Of a stretch of 64,000 bases of DNA, positions 1-7,767 are shown in pieces. Every line of letters starts with the position of its first letter. The stretch's first letter is position 1. The DNA comes from an uncultured Bacteroidales bacterium (GTDB taxonomy: Bacteria > Bacteroidota > Bacteroidia > Bacteroidales > UBA932): contig CAJOKD010000004.1 in NCBI GenBank assembly GCA_905235085.1, positions 1-64,000 of the forward strand. The letters are read 5' to 3'. Under the pieces are notes generated by a model that worked only from the letters and a program-made list of their open reading frames with translations, was not told where the DNA came from and made no database searches. A program made the position numbers and the translations under genes.

Positions 1-1070
1 TACTGCTTCGCGGAAAAATCGTCCTTGATCTGCGCTGGAAGGGCATTGTAGGCGATGCGCTCCAGCCAGTCCGCCCAACGGACATCCCCGCTTATGCGCA
101 GCATCGTTTCCAGAGAAAACATCATCTCTACGGCGGTGCAAAGTTCGCTGCCGCGGGAAGGTGAACCGAAATGCAGCATTTCGTCCCCTGCCCATAGTCC
201 GTTGGGGATGCCCACGGTATGACCGATATTCCGGGCGGCCACTGCCGGCGCTTCCAGGTCTGACTTATCGTGAGAATACTGCCACCAGACCAGGGGTGCC
301 TTGAATCCCTGGGCAAGGTTGACACAATGCACGCTCCCTTGCCGGGAAAAGATGTCGCCGGACAGGAACAATGACGTCCAGTCAGTCGTCTGTGAATGTA
401 GTTGCACTCCCAATCCCAGCAGCCAAGGCTCTCCAGTCAGATTATAAAGCCAGTAGGCGACATCCAAGTTGTCAGCACCACGCCAGGTGCCCCAATCGGT
501 CCAATGATCAAGAGGAGTTTGCGCTAGGTGGTCCGCCTGATAACGGAGATATGATTTCAAGAAAGACAATGCGCGAGGATCCTCAGTTGCTTCATAGTAT
601 TGACGGATAACCTTCAAGACTACCATCTTAGGCCACCAGTCGTGGGTCTGTCCCCTTTGCAGGCCATAGACAAAAGGATGATCTGTGGACGGCCCCATAT
701 AACCATCCGGCTGTTGGGATGCCAAGATGGCCTCCACCCACATCTGCGCCTTCTCGATCAACGACTGATCCTGAAGGAGATAAGCTAAAGGCAGCAAGCC
801 GTCCAACCAGTAGGGTCCTCGCTCCCACGCGTCGCCATCACCGCCAAGCCAGGCATTGTTCTGTCCCACAACTTCTGGATAAACTTTATCTAGGGTACCT
901 GTAAGTCCTAGAGCTTGCTGTTCAAGTTGTTCCTGCAACCAGCCACCAGCCCGGACTGCACCGATGGGAAGGATCGCATACTGGGAAGGCTCCAAAGGGG
1001 TCCTGTTGAATACTTGGGCATTCGCCAGGACACCACATAGAATGAGGAGAGCAGAGATTATTCTTTTCAT
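1..1070 (-). CDS. GH127-like glycoside hydrolase (beta-L-arabinofuranosidase family), C-terminus off the window
   Basis: Partial gene: 356 codons are present and the frame stays open at the left edge. I translated it directly. It begins with a signal peptide (residues 1-18), so the product is exported. Family hallmarks are the LPIGAVRAGGWLQ start of the barrel, WERGPYWLDGLLPLAYLL (82-99), a SQQPDGYMGP stretch (118-127), and SELCTAVEMMFSLE (308-321). The last corresponds to the Glu/Cys zinc-site region of GH127; E309 and C311 are the likely counterparts. It is last of four leftward genes and overlaps the gene before it by ATGA. GH127 members release beta-L-arabinofuranose, but relatives act on other sugars, so the substrate is open. 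Confidence 0.75.
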   Translation of the reverse strand, partial: MKRIISALLILCGVLANAQVFNRTPLEPSQYAILPIGAVRAGGWLQEQLEQQALGLTGTLDKVYPEVVGQNNAWLGGDGDAWERGPYWLDGLLPLAYLLQDQSLIEKAQMWVEAILASQQPDGYMGPSTDHPFVYGLQRGQTHDWWPKMVVLKVIRQYYEATEDPRALSFLKSYLRYQADHLAQTPLDHWTDWGTWRGADNLDVAYWLYNLTGEPWLLGLGVQLHSQTTDWTSLFLSGDIFSRQGSVHCVNLAQGFKAPLVWWQYSHDKSDLEAPAVAARNIGHTVGIPNGLWAGDEMLHFGSPSRGSELCTAVEMMFSLETMLRISGDVRWADWLERIAYNALPAQIKDDFSAKQ

Positions 1071-1891
1071 TTTTCCAAAAGGTTCAATTGATAGTGGATA
1101 GACCATCGGAGCGTTTCTCCGGGAGCCGCTTCGAGCAGGTTGTAGGGCTCCACACAAGCTATTCGATGATTAGCCCAGAAGACCGAATGAGATACAGGGA
1201 TATCTCCTTTGATGGATATGGTCAGCGGCCCTTCGTGGAGGGTAATAGCATAGGGCATACCAGTTTCCCCTGCCTGATGCACATTGCCGGCATAGACCGA
1301 CTCACCTGCCCGGAGTTTCCTGGAAAAACGGATCCCTCCATCTGTGAAAGCGACGGAATCATAGGCCGCACGCCAGGTCCCCTCCGGTCGGAACGGGAAG
1401 TCAATCCTTCGGGAAGGGCCGGATTCCAACTTACCCATAGTGAAGAAATTATGGTTGTAGACCGTTCCGTTCCAGGGAATCTGGACATTCAATGTATGGT
1501 TGATGTCAAATGCGTAGTCCGAGACGATTCGTATTTCTTTTGTATAAGTGTAACAACCATCGACAGTATGGCAGAAGATGTTGGAACCTCCCTGCACCCG
1601 GACGTCCCAGCGTCCGGGATCGACAACGGTGTACAGTTTGAAACGATCGTATGGTTCAGGTGTGGGCAACAGGAGACCGACTCCAGGTTTCAGCCAATAT
1701 GAATCTACCGGCATCAGCGAGAACTCTTCAACTGGTCCGAGGACGGCGTCGTGCTTCGTTGGCGAATACTGCTCAAACCAAGGTGAGCAGAGCTCTGTAT
1801 CCTTGAATATGAGCGACTTGAATATCCCGCTCCTATCAAAACGGGTACCTTCGTAATAGCCGTCCAAGGGATGATGGAGTTCCAAAAGCAT
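1067..1891 (-). CDS. Galactose-mutarotase-like / carbohydrate-binding beta-sandwich protein
   Basis: 274 residues without a signal peptide, so probably cytoplasmic. Features such as HHPLDGYYEGTRFDRSG at the N-terminus and a predominantly beta composition resemble the aldose-1-epimerase-like fold seen in uncharacterised Bacteroidota proteins. The canonical GalM catalytic His/Glu are not certain. It starts 2 bases after the upstream MFS stop and overlaps the downstream GH127-like gene by 4 bases, so it is translationally coupled in the leftward operon. It could interconvert anomers of the sugar imported by the adjacent porter; this is inference from context. Confidence 0.5.
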   Translation of the reverse strand: MLLELHHPLDGYYEGTRFDRSGIFKSLIFKDTELCSPWFEQYSPTKHDAVLGPVEEFSLMPVDSYWLKPGVGLLLPTPEPYDRFKLYTVVDPGRWDVRVQGGSNIFCHTVDGCYTYTKEIRIVSDYAFDINHTLNVQIPWNGTVYNHNFFTMGKLESGPSRRIDFPFRPEGTWRAAYDSVAFTDGGIRFSRKLRAGESVYAGNVHQAGETGMPYAITLHEGPLTISIKGDIPVSHSVFWANHRIACVEPYNLLEAAPGETLRWSIHYQLNLLEK

Positions 1892-1893
1892 GA

Positions 1894-3186
1894 CTATTTC
1901 TTCCAGAAAGTTTCAATCTCTTCCAACGACTTTCCCGTTGTGTCAGGAACGCACTTGTACATTATAAGCAGGTAAGGGATGCACATAAAGGCGAAAAGGA
2001 AGAACGTTCCGGCAGGAGTAAGATTCTCCAGCATCCACGGCGTCAGCTGCCCGATCAGATAAGTACCGATCCAGAGCGCAAATCCGGCTATGGACATTGC
2101 AAGGCCCCGCACGCGATTGGGATACATCTCGCTCAAAAGGACGAACACGACGGCACTGATAGAGATGGCCGTGCAGAATACATATAGCAGGAAGAATGTG
2201 AGCATGAACCAGTCAGGCAGATTCGAGAACGGCAGGAAATACAGGCCGATCATCACCAAGCAGAAGATCATACCACCTACGCCCCACCAAACCAATTGCT
2301 TCCGGCCTACCTTGTCGATGATGACAAGGGCGATGACCGTGGTAAGCATATTCACGACACCGACAAGTACAGTGGAGAAGAGGGGATCTTCAAACCCGGC
2401 ATCCGAAAAGATCTTTGGGCCATAGTACAGGACGGCATTAACACCCATGAACTGACCAAGGATGGCGATAGCGCAGCCTATGAGCACAGCCCTCAGGATA
2501 CCAGGTTCCCGCAGGGCCTTCCATTCTTCGCGTTTGTCCTTCCTTTCTCCGCGTACCGCCAGCCAGCGGGGGCTTTCGGGGATGAAGAAAATGAGTACCA
2601 GAAACAGAAGGTCGGGAATAGCCTCACAACCTAGCATACCCCTCCAGTACTCCTGATTGAACATAGCTTTGCCCAGTTCCGGGTCCGTTGCATCCAAGGC
2701 CGCAGCCTTCAGAATAAAGAAATTCATCAGATAAGCCAGCAGAAAACCGATCGTAATGAATAGTTGGTATAAGCTGACCATAGTCCCCCGTACCCGGGCA
2801 GGAGAGACCTCCGAGATGTATATGGGCGAAACGATGGATACGATGCCGATGCCGAATCCTCCAATCATTCGGAAGACGACAAGTTGCGCGAAATCGGAGC
2901 ATACGGCACATCCGATGGCCGAGATGGAAAAAAGGAGTGCCGAAATCAGCATCGTTTTCTTCCTGCCCAGAAAATCTGAGAGCATTCCAGCCACCAGGAC
3001 ACCAAGTATCGAGCCGATAAGAGCACAACCGACATACCAGCCCTCACCGCCTGTCGACAGGCTGAACTGTGCTTTCACCACTTCTGTAGTTCCCGAGATG
3101 ACAGCCGTGTCGTATCCAAAAAGGATTCCGCCAATGGCGGCTACGACTGCAAGGAATACTATTCGTGCACTTATCTTTTCTGTCAT
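1894..3186 (-). CDS. MFS sugar porter (XylE-like sugar:H+ symporter)
   Basis: 430 residues with about 12 hydrophobic segments. Sugar-porter signatures are visible: GGILFGYDTAVISG near the N-terminus, SDFLGRKKTMLISA between helices 2 and 3, PESPRWL before the central loop, DKVGRKQL in the second half, and the end motif PDTTGKSLEEIE. The family imports pentoses or hexoses with protons across the inner membrane. The start at 3186 is chosen because its ATG overlaps the upstream stop as ATGA; a longer frame to 3372 would run through the upstream gene. It is second in the leftward operon, so it probably imports one of the monosaccharides released by the locus. Confidence 0.85.
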   Translation of the reverse strand: MTEKISARIVFLAVVAAIGGILFGYDTAVISGTTEVVKAQFSLSTGGEGWYVGCALIGSILGVLVAGMLSDFLGRKKTMLISALLFSISAIGCAVCSDFAQLVVFRMIGGFGIGIVSIVSPIYISEVSPARVRGTMVSLYQLFITIGFLLAYLMNFFILKAAALDATDPELGKAMFNQEYWRGMLGCEAIPDLLFLVLIFFIPESPRWLAVRGERKDKREEWKALREPGILRAVLIGCAIAILGQFMGVNAVLYYGPKIFSDAGFEDPLFSTVLVGVVNMLTTVIALVIIDKVGRKQLVWWGVGGMIFCLVMIGLYFLPFSNLPDWFMLTFFLLYVFCTAISISAVVFVLLSEMYPNRVRGLAMSIAGFALWIGTYLIGQLTPWMLENLTPAGTFFLFAFMCIPYLLIMYKCVPDTTGKSLEEIETFWKK

Positions 3187-4361
3187 AGTGAAATAGCTTC
3201 CAAAATACAACTTATCTGATACAGACCTCTGGGAACGTGGAAGCAGCCCTTCCACTTTCCGCCCTTCAGGGGCAGCAGAACCTCTCCGCGACGGTTCAGA
3301 TAGCCGAACCACTCTGGGTACTCGGGATCTAGGAAGTTCTTCCACAGGTATTCGTCCAGTTTCAGGAACCACTCAAGGGCTTTCTCGTTGCCGGTGAGCT
3401 GGTAGCCCTTGATCATTGCGATGGCACTCTCCAAGTGCACCCACCAGAGCTTCTGGTCCCACTCCAGTTCCTGTAGAGGACAGCCTTTGCGGTCCATAAA
3501 GTAGAAGATGCCGCCGTACTCCTTGTCCCAGCCGTAGTCGATGACGCGGAGGGCGATTTCTACGCTCTTTTCGATGATATCCTGCCTATGGAGCCTGAGG
3601 CCCAGGTTCATCATAAACCAGAGGGCTTCCAGGTCGTGGCCAGGATTGATGCGGCGGCCTTCAAAGCAGTCGATGAGGGTGCCGTCCGGTGCCAGGTTCT
3701 CCACCATAACGCCCAAATCCGGCTGGTAGAAGACGTCGAAGACTTCGTGCAGGGCCTCGTCGATGGTCTTGTCCAGCAGGGACTTGTCCTCGATGATGGG
3801 CTCTATCTCCAACGCCATATTGCAGATGATCATCGGGAGGGCGAAATCCTTCATCGGCCGGGTACCGGGGACGGCTTTCAGCCACTTGCCCTTCGGATTC
3901 GAACGACGCTCCAGGATACGCTGGAAGGTTTTCCGGGCGATATCGGCATAGTGCTCGTTGCCAGTAGCGACGGCGAGCTGGGCGAAGCCCATACAGGCAA
4001 AGGTGTTGGAAAAGATGTTGTAGGGGGCGATGATGGGTTTTCCCTCGCGAGTCAGCGAAAAATAGAAATCATAGTTTCCGTCATGCCCATATTTCTCCAG
4101 GAAGCGGGCGCCCTGCTCTGCGCAGGCGAGCCACGCCGGATTCTTCTCCACCTGGTTGTACAGCATCGCGAAAAGCCAGATCTCCCTGCCTTGCAGCCAG
4201 ACGAACTTGTCGGTGTCGAAGATGCTTCCATCCCTGTTCAGGCAAGTAAAGTACCCGCCATATTCATTGTCCTGTGAATTCTCCAACCAAAAGGGCAGCA
4301 CTCTGGTATACAATTCCGTGCGGTAGCGTTGCGCCATTTCGGCAAAATCCTGTTTCGTCAT
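3183..4361 (-). CDS. N-acylglucosamine 2-epimerase (AGE) family protein
   Basis: 392 residues, usual length for the (alpha/alpha)6-barrel AGE family, without a signal peptide. The family interconverts GlcNAc/ManNAc or related 2-epimers; the cellobiose epimerases belong to the same superfamily. VWLQGREIWL (R59), NPGHDLEALWF (H242, E245) and KGCFHVPRGLY (H375) match the AGE active-site arginine, histidine-glutamate pair and second histidine. The VWLQGR form is closer to renin-binding-protein-type AGE than to cellobiose epimerases. ATG 4361 is preferred because AAAGGA lies just upstream; the frame extends to 4418. It is first in the leftward operon, behind a putative GntR operator. With GH20 and NAGPA in the facing operon it argues for N-acetylhexosamine use. 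Confidence 0.8.
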   Translation of the reverse strand: MTKQDFAEMAQRYRTELYTRVLPFWLENSQDNEYGGYFTCLNRDGSIFDTDKFVWLQGREIWLFAMLYNQVEKNPAWLACAEQGARFLEKYGHDGNYDFYFSLTREGKPIIAPYNIFSNTFACMGFAQLAVATGNEHYADIARKTFQRILERRSNPKGKWLKAVPGTRPMKDFALPMIICNMALEIEPIIEDKSLLDKTIDEALHEVFDVFYQPDLGVMVENLAPDGTLIDCFEGRRINPGHDLEALWFMMNLGLRLHRQDIIEKSVEIALRVIDYGWDKEYGGIFYFMDRKGCPLQELEWDQKLWWVHLESAIAMIKGYQLTGNEKALEWFLKLDEYLWKNFLDPEYPEWFGYLNRRGEVLLPLKGGKWKGCFHVPRGLYQISCILEAISL

Positions 4362-4384
4362 GGGCTTTCCTTTGATTATCCAGA

Positions 4385-4392
4385 CAAAAATA
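4385..4392 (-). promoter_or_regulatory. Bacteroidota -7 box of the leftward operon
   Basis: On the minus strand this reads TATTTTTG, a match to the TAnnTTTG consensus, 23 bases before ATG 4361. The putative operator at 4411-4430 falls over its -33 region. Confidence 0.5.
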
Positions 4393-4410
4393 ATACAATT
4401 GTATGAATAA

Positions 4411-4430
4411 TGAAACACAGCGCACCACAG
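4411..4430 (+). promoter_or_regulatory. Degenerate copy of the locus operator (probable GntR site)
   Basis: The 20 bases match 16 of 20 positions of the sequence found at 5026-5045 and 26131-26150, keeping both CACAG cores (CACAG-N5-CACAG). It lies upstream of the leftward -7 box. That it binds the GntR protein encoded at 25070-26098 is inferred. Confidence 0.5.
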
Positions 4431-4432
4431 TT

Positions 4433-5000
4433 ATAGAGAATCGAAGGTCCTTCCGCAAGAAAACGCACTGGCAGCCGCGGCAGCTGCCGTTTCACCTGTA
4501 ATCGATAGTTGCAGAAAGGATTGATCCTTTCCAGTGAAAGGCTCATCGTTCCCAAAGGGAATGCTCTCCCTATCACAGGAACCTTTCTGGATGAGATTTC
4601 GCACGATATTCCCCATCAGAATTGGGGAGAGAAGGAATGGAATGAAATCTTCGACGGAATCCACGAATATGTAGATGCCTGCGCCTTCCAGGACGGGCAT
4701 ATCGACTACGACGAACTGGATGCTTTCTTCAGCGTCAACAAGAAGCTGGCGTACCGCTATGGGATGCAGTGCTGGACAAATGCAGAAACCTTCGACCGGG
4801 ATATGCCTATCCACTTCTTCCCGATCAAGTTCGACAAGCTTCACCTAAAGTTGGAAGCGGCAAAGCGCTGTGGATACGACAAGGCCATCACTTTCGAGTT
4901 CTCGCACTTTATGAGCCCCCAGTCAGCCTATCTCCAGGCCTGACATCTATACGACCTGTACAAGGAATATTCAATTTATAAGAATCTATCTTTTATTTAG
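4433..5000 (+). pseudogene. Decayed exported protein gene (DUF4434-like glycan-active family)
   Basis: The longest open stretch (4509-4943) contains ITGTFLDEISHDIPHQNWG, typical of the start of the mature domain of these Bacteroidota proteins. It then jumps to DACAFQDGHIDYDELDAFF and a C-terminal part ending in FSHFMSPQSAYLQA, so the central part seems deleted near 4645-4665. Around 4439-4505, read in two frames, is a vestigial Tat-like leader (NRRSF then LAAAAAVSPVIDSC) with the start codon apparently changed to ATA. A TGA at 4941 interrupts the C-terminus; about 18 more codons run to 5000. This adds up to start loss, at least two frameshifts, an internal deletion and a nonsense codon. The family name is from memory and moderately sure; the decay is seen directly. 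It fills the space between the two divergent promoters. Confidence 0.65.
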
Positions 5001-5019
5001 GATTATAAGTTTTTTTTTA

Positions 5020-5027
5020 TACCTTTG
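5020..5027 (+). promoter_or_regulatory. -7 box of the 12-gene rightward operon
   Basis: TACCTTTG matches TAnnTTTG and follows an AT-rich tract. It is 44 bases before the MFS start codon. Its last two bases overlap the operator at 5026-5045, a geometry fitting repression. No other promoter box is evident until 26117. Confidence 0.65.
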
Positions 5028-5045
5028 TACCACAGTACACCACAG
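5026..5045 (+). promoter_or_regulatory. Probable GntR operator, copy 1
   Basis: TGTACCACAGTACACCACAG is identical over 20 bases to 26131-26150. It contains the inverted repeat TGTAC-CACA-GTACA and a direct repeat of CCACAG. Overlap with the -7 box suggests the bound regulator blocks initiation. Confidence 0.65.
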
Positions 5046-5071
5046 ATGACGAATAACGGCTGGAATATTCT

Positions 5072-6310
5072 ATGAAAACCAATTCAAAGTGGTACAAATG
5101 GGAGGTCCTTGCCCTGCTTTGGGTCGCCTATCTTTTGAATCAGGGGGACCGCCAGGTCTTCAACTCGGTCTTGCCGTTGATTAGGGACGGTCTCGGCCTG
5201 ACGGACTCTTCCGTCAGTCTGATCGCCGTGTTCTTCAACTTGTTCTATGCGGCTATGGTTCCTCTGGGAGGTTGGTTTGGCGACCGGTTCAGCCGTAAAT
5301 GGGTCTGTACGATCAGCATCCTGTTCTGGAGCGTTGCCACGATGCTCACCGGCCTGGCAAACAGTGTTTTCCTGCTCATCCTCACACGCTCGGTAGCGAC
5401 AGGCGGAGGTGAAGCGTTCTTCGGGCCGGCCAATTATTCCCTACTCGGCCAATACCACACCGACACCCGTGCCCGGGCGATGTCGATCCATCAGACAGCT
5501 TATTATGTAGGCGTCATACTGGCCGGCTGGCTGGCCGGCTACATCGGCGATCACCTTGGCTGGAAGTACGCTTTCTACATATTCGGTGGCGCCGGGGTCA
5601 TCTGGGCGGCTGTGATGGCGCTGCGACTCAAGGACCTGCCCCGACCGGAAGTACCCAGGACTGAAAAACCCAGCATCTGGTCCGGTTTCAAGACCGTCTT
5701 CACGACGCCCACTGCCCTGATGGTCACACTAGGCTTCTGTGGGTTCATTTTCGTCATCACCGGCTATATGACCTGGGTTCCCACTTTCCTACAGGAGAAC
5801 TTCGGTCAGACAGGCGCCCAGGCAGGACTCAATTCAATGTTATGGACCTATGCCGCCGCATTTATCGGTGTACTGCTGGCCGGTACGCTTTCTGACAAAT
5901 GGGCCGCCAAGGACCCGAAAAAGCGGATGATCATCCAGGGTGTCGGCCTGATTCTGGGCGCGGCTTTCCTTCCGTTCATGGGAACTGCAAAGAGCCTCTG
6001 GATACTGTATCTCAGCTTCGCAGGCTGGGGTTTCTTCCGCGCGTTCTTCGATGCGAATATCTACGCTGCCCTGTACGATGTAACCCCGGAGCATCTGCAC
6101 GCCAGTTGCTCAAGCGCTATGATTATGACAGGCTTTGCCGTAGGCGCCACCGCGCCATACGTGTTGGCCATCATCAAGGAATCTACCGGAAGCCTCAACG
6201 CGACATTTCCTATCCTTGGCTTCATCTGGCTGGTCTGCGGCCTTGCCTGCCTCTGGGTAAGTTACAAACATTACAACCACGATCATACAACACATTATGA
6301 AGACAACTGA
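5072..6310 (+). CDS. MFS transporter (anion/sugar-acid symporter-like)
   Basis: 412 residues with about 12 membrane segments. The N-terminus (YLLNQGDRQVFNSVLPLI) and the helix 2-3 loop GDRFSRKWV are like the ACS-type MFS branch that carries hexuronates, sialic acid and related organic anions, unlike the XylE-type porter at 1894-3186. It is first in the rightward operon, 26 bases after the operator. Its end overlaps the next gene by 14 bases. Two unrelated porters in one regulon suggest at least two monosaccharides are taken up. The substrate cannot be read from the sequence. Confidence 0.75.
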   Translation: MKTNSKWYKWEVLALLWVAYLLNQGDRQVFNSVLPLIRDGLGLTDSSVSLIAVFFNLFYAAMVPLGGWFGDRFSRKWVCTISILFWSVATMLTGLANSVFLLILTRSVATGGGEAFFGPANYSLLGQYHTDTRARAMSIHQTAYYVGVILAGWLAGYIGDHLGWKYAFYIFGGAGVIWAAVMALRLKDLPRPEVPRTEKPSIWSGFKTVFTTPTALMVTLGFCGFIFVITGYMTWVPTFLQENFGQTGAQAGLNSMLWTYAAAFIGVLLAGTLSDKWAAKDPKKRMIIQGVGLILGAAFLPFMGTAKSLWILYLSFAGWGFFRAFFDANIYAALYDVTPEHLHASCSSAMIMTGFAVGATAPYVLAIIKESTGSLNATFPILGFIWLVCGLACLWVSYKHYNHDHTTHYEDN

Positions 6311-7760
6311 TAAACAACGCAAACCAAAGGCGGGACTGCTCCTGGTCGCGTCTCCCAGGTTCAAGAACCTGTACGGACCCAAGCGGGGCACCTACGGAGA
6401 ACGCAAAGACAAAGCAGTCAAGGAAATCAAGGCTACCCTGGATTTCCTGGATATCGTGGATCCCGGCATCGTGTACGAACGTGAGGATGCAGAAAAAGCC
6501 CTCCACCTGTTCTTCGCGGAGGATGTGGACTTCGTCTATGCCGAGTTTCTTTCCTGGAGCGAGGATTTTGCCTGGATCCGCTTCTTGCGGGACTGCCCGG
6601 ATATGCCCATCCTCTTCTGCAATGTAGCCAAATCCCGGATGACATTCGAAACCACGTTGGACGAGGACGATTTTGTGGATTACCTCTGCGCAGGCACGCT
6701 GGTCGGTTCGCTGGAAGGTTCCGGGAGCCTCAAGCGCATTCCCAGAAGGAACGTCCGCACAGTTATGGGTACACGAGAGGAAATCACGGAAAAAGTACGC
6801 ATCTATGCCGATGCTGCCCGCACACGCGCCATCCTCCGCCATTCAAATGTGGGCCTGATGGCCAATATGAACGAGGCGATGTGGAGCACCTACATCGACA
6901 ATTACGACCTCTTCACCAAAATAGGCCCTGAGATCCATTATCTCCCCTATAGCGACTACGGAACTGAAATCGAGGCACTGACCGATGAAGAAGTCAAGGC
7001 TTACGCCGATGAACTTACATCCAAGTACAATATGATGCCGGACGTGGAGTATGACAAGTTCATCGGCTGCGTGAAAGCCACCCTGGCCATAAAGAAACTG
7101 GCCCAGAAGAACGACATCGACTGCTACGTGTATAACGACATCGACCAGGCCACTTTCCGTACAGCCGGCTGCCGTGCGGGCTTCTATCCGGAGTGGTTCA
7201 ATGAGAACGTCAGTGTGCTGGTACCGGAAGCCGATATAGGCGCAGGACTGATCACATACATATTGAAACTTCTGAGCGGGAAGAATGTGAACTTCATCGA
7301 ACCTTTCCACATCGAGGATGATTTCGGAACCTTTGCCGGTGGCCACGCCGGTCCCAACGACCATAACGATCCGGCCTGGCAGGACAACGTGATCATATCC
7401 CGGGATGTCCGCTTCGCGAAGACCTCTTGGAAATATGCCGGCGCTCCTTTCGCTTGGTATCGCATCAGTCCGGGCAAGAAGACCGTAGCCGGGCTGTTCG
7501 AGCAGAACGGACGCTATAAGCTGGTTACGTTTATGGCCGAAAGCCTGGATGCAAAAGATACCCCTCAGAGCCAGGTCAAGCATCTCCTTGCCACCTACAG
7601 CCACACCATATTCAAGCCCGAAGTTCCGGTAAAGCAGCTATTCGAGCAGGTGCTCAAGGTGGGCGTCACACAACATTATGCCATCGTCGATGGCGACTAC
7701 CGGCCTCAGTTGGAAGCCCTGGCAGAGATGATGGGATTTGAATTGTTCAACATTCGATAG
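6297..7760 (+). CDS. L-arabinose isomerase-like (AraA/FucI superfamily) sugar isomerase
   Basis: 487 residues, cytoplasmic. The catalytic pattern of AraA (two Glu, two His) has plausible counterparts: E311 in VPEADIGAGLITYILKLL, E335 or E340 in FIEPFHIEDDFGTF, H350 in AGGHAG and H460 in GVTQHYAIV. Spacing agrees with AraA (E306, E333, H350, H450). Overall similarity to classical AraA looks low, so this is probably a divergent aldose-ketose isomerase with another substrate. It is coupled to the MFS gene upstream (14-base overlap) and followed after 7 bases by the kinase-like/MPI fusion and then a ROK kinase, an arrangement of import, isomerisation and phosphorylation. Confidence 0.65.
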   Translation: MKTTDKQRKPKAGLLLVASPRFKNLYGPKRGTYGERKDKAVKEIKATLDFLDIVDPGIVYEREDAEKALHLFFAEDVDFVYAEFLSWSEDFAWIRFLRDCPDMPILFCNVAKSRMTFETTLDEDDFVDYLCAGTLVGSLEGSGSLKRIPRRNVRTVMGTREEITEKVRIYADAARTRAILRHSNVGLMANMNEAMWSTYIDNYDLFTKIGPEIHYLPYSDYGTEIEALTDEEVKAYADELTSKYNMMPDVEYDKFIGCVKATLAIKKLAQKNDIDCYVYNDIDQATFRTAGCRAGFYPEWFNENVSVLVPEADIGAGLITYILKLLSGKNVNFIEPFHIEDDFGTFAGGHAGPNDHNDPAWQDNVIISRDVRFAKTSWKYAGAPFAWYRISPGKKTVAGLFEQNGRYKLVTFMAESLDAKDTPQSQVKHLLATYSHTIFKPEVPVKQLFEQVLKVGVTQHYAIVDGDYRPQLEALAEMMGFELFNIR

Positions 7761-7767
7761 GAAAGAT

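Noticed and set aside
3588..4277. 229-codon frame opposite the AGE epimerase
   Set aside because: The epimerase has its active-site residues and usual length; this frame is a shadow.
1..5071. Sialic acid (nan) operon
   Set aside because: An AGE epimerase and MFS genes are present, but there is no N-acetylneuraminate lyase or sialidase, and the pseudogene is not a lyase remnant.
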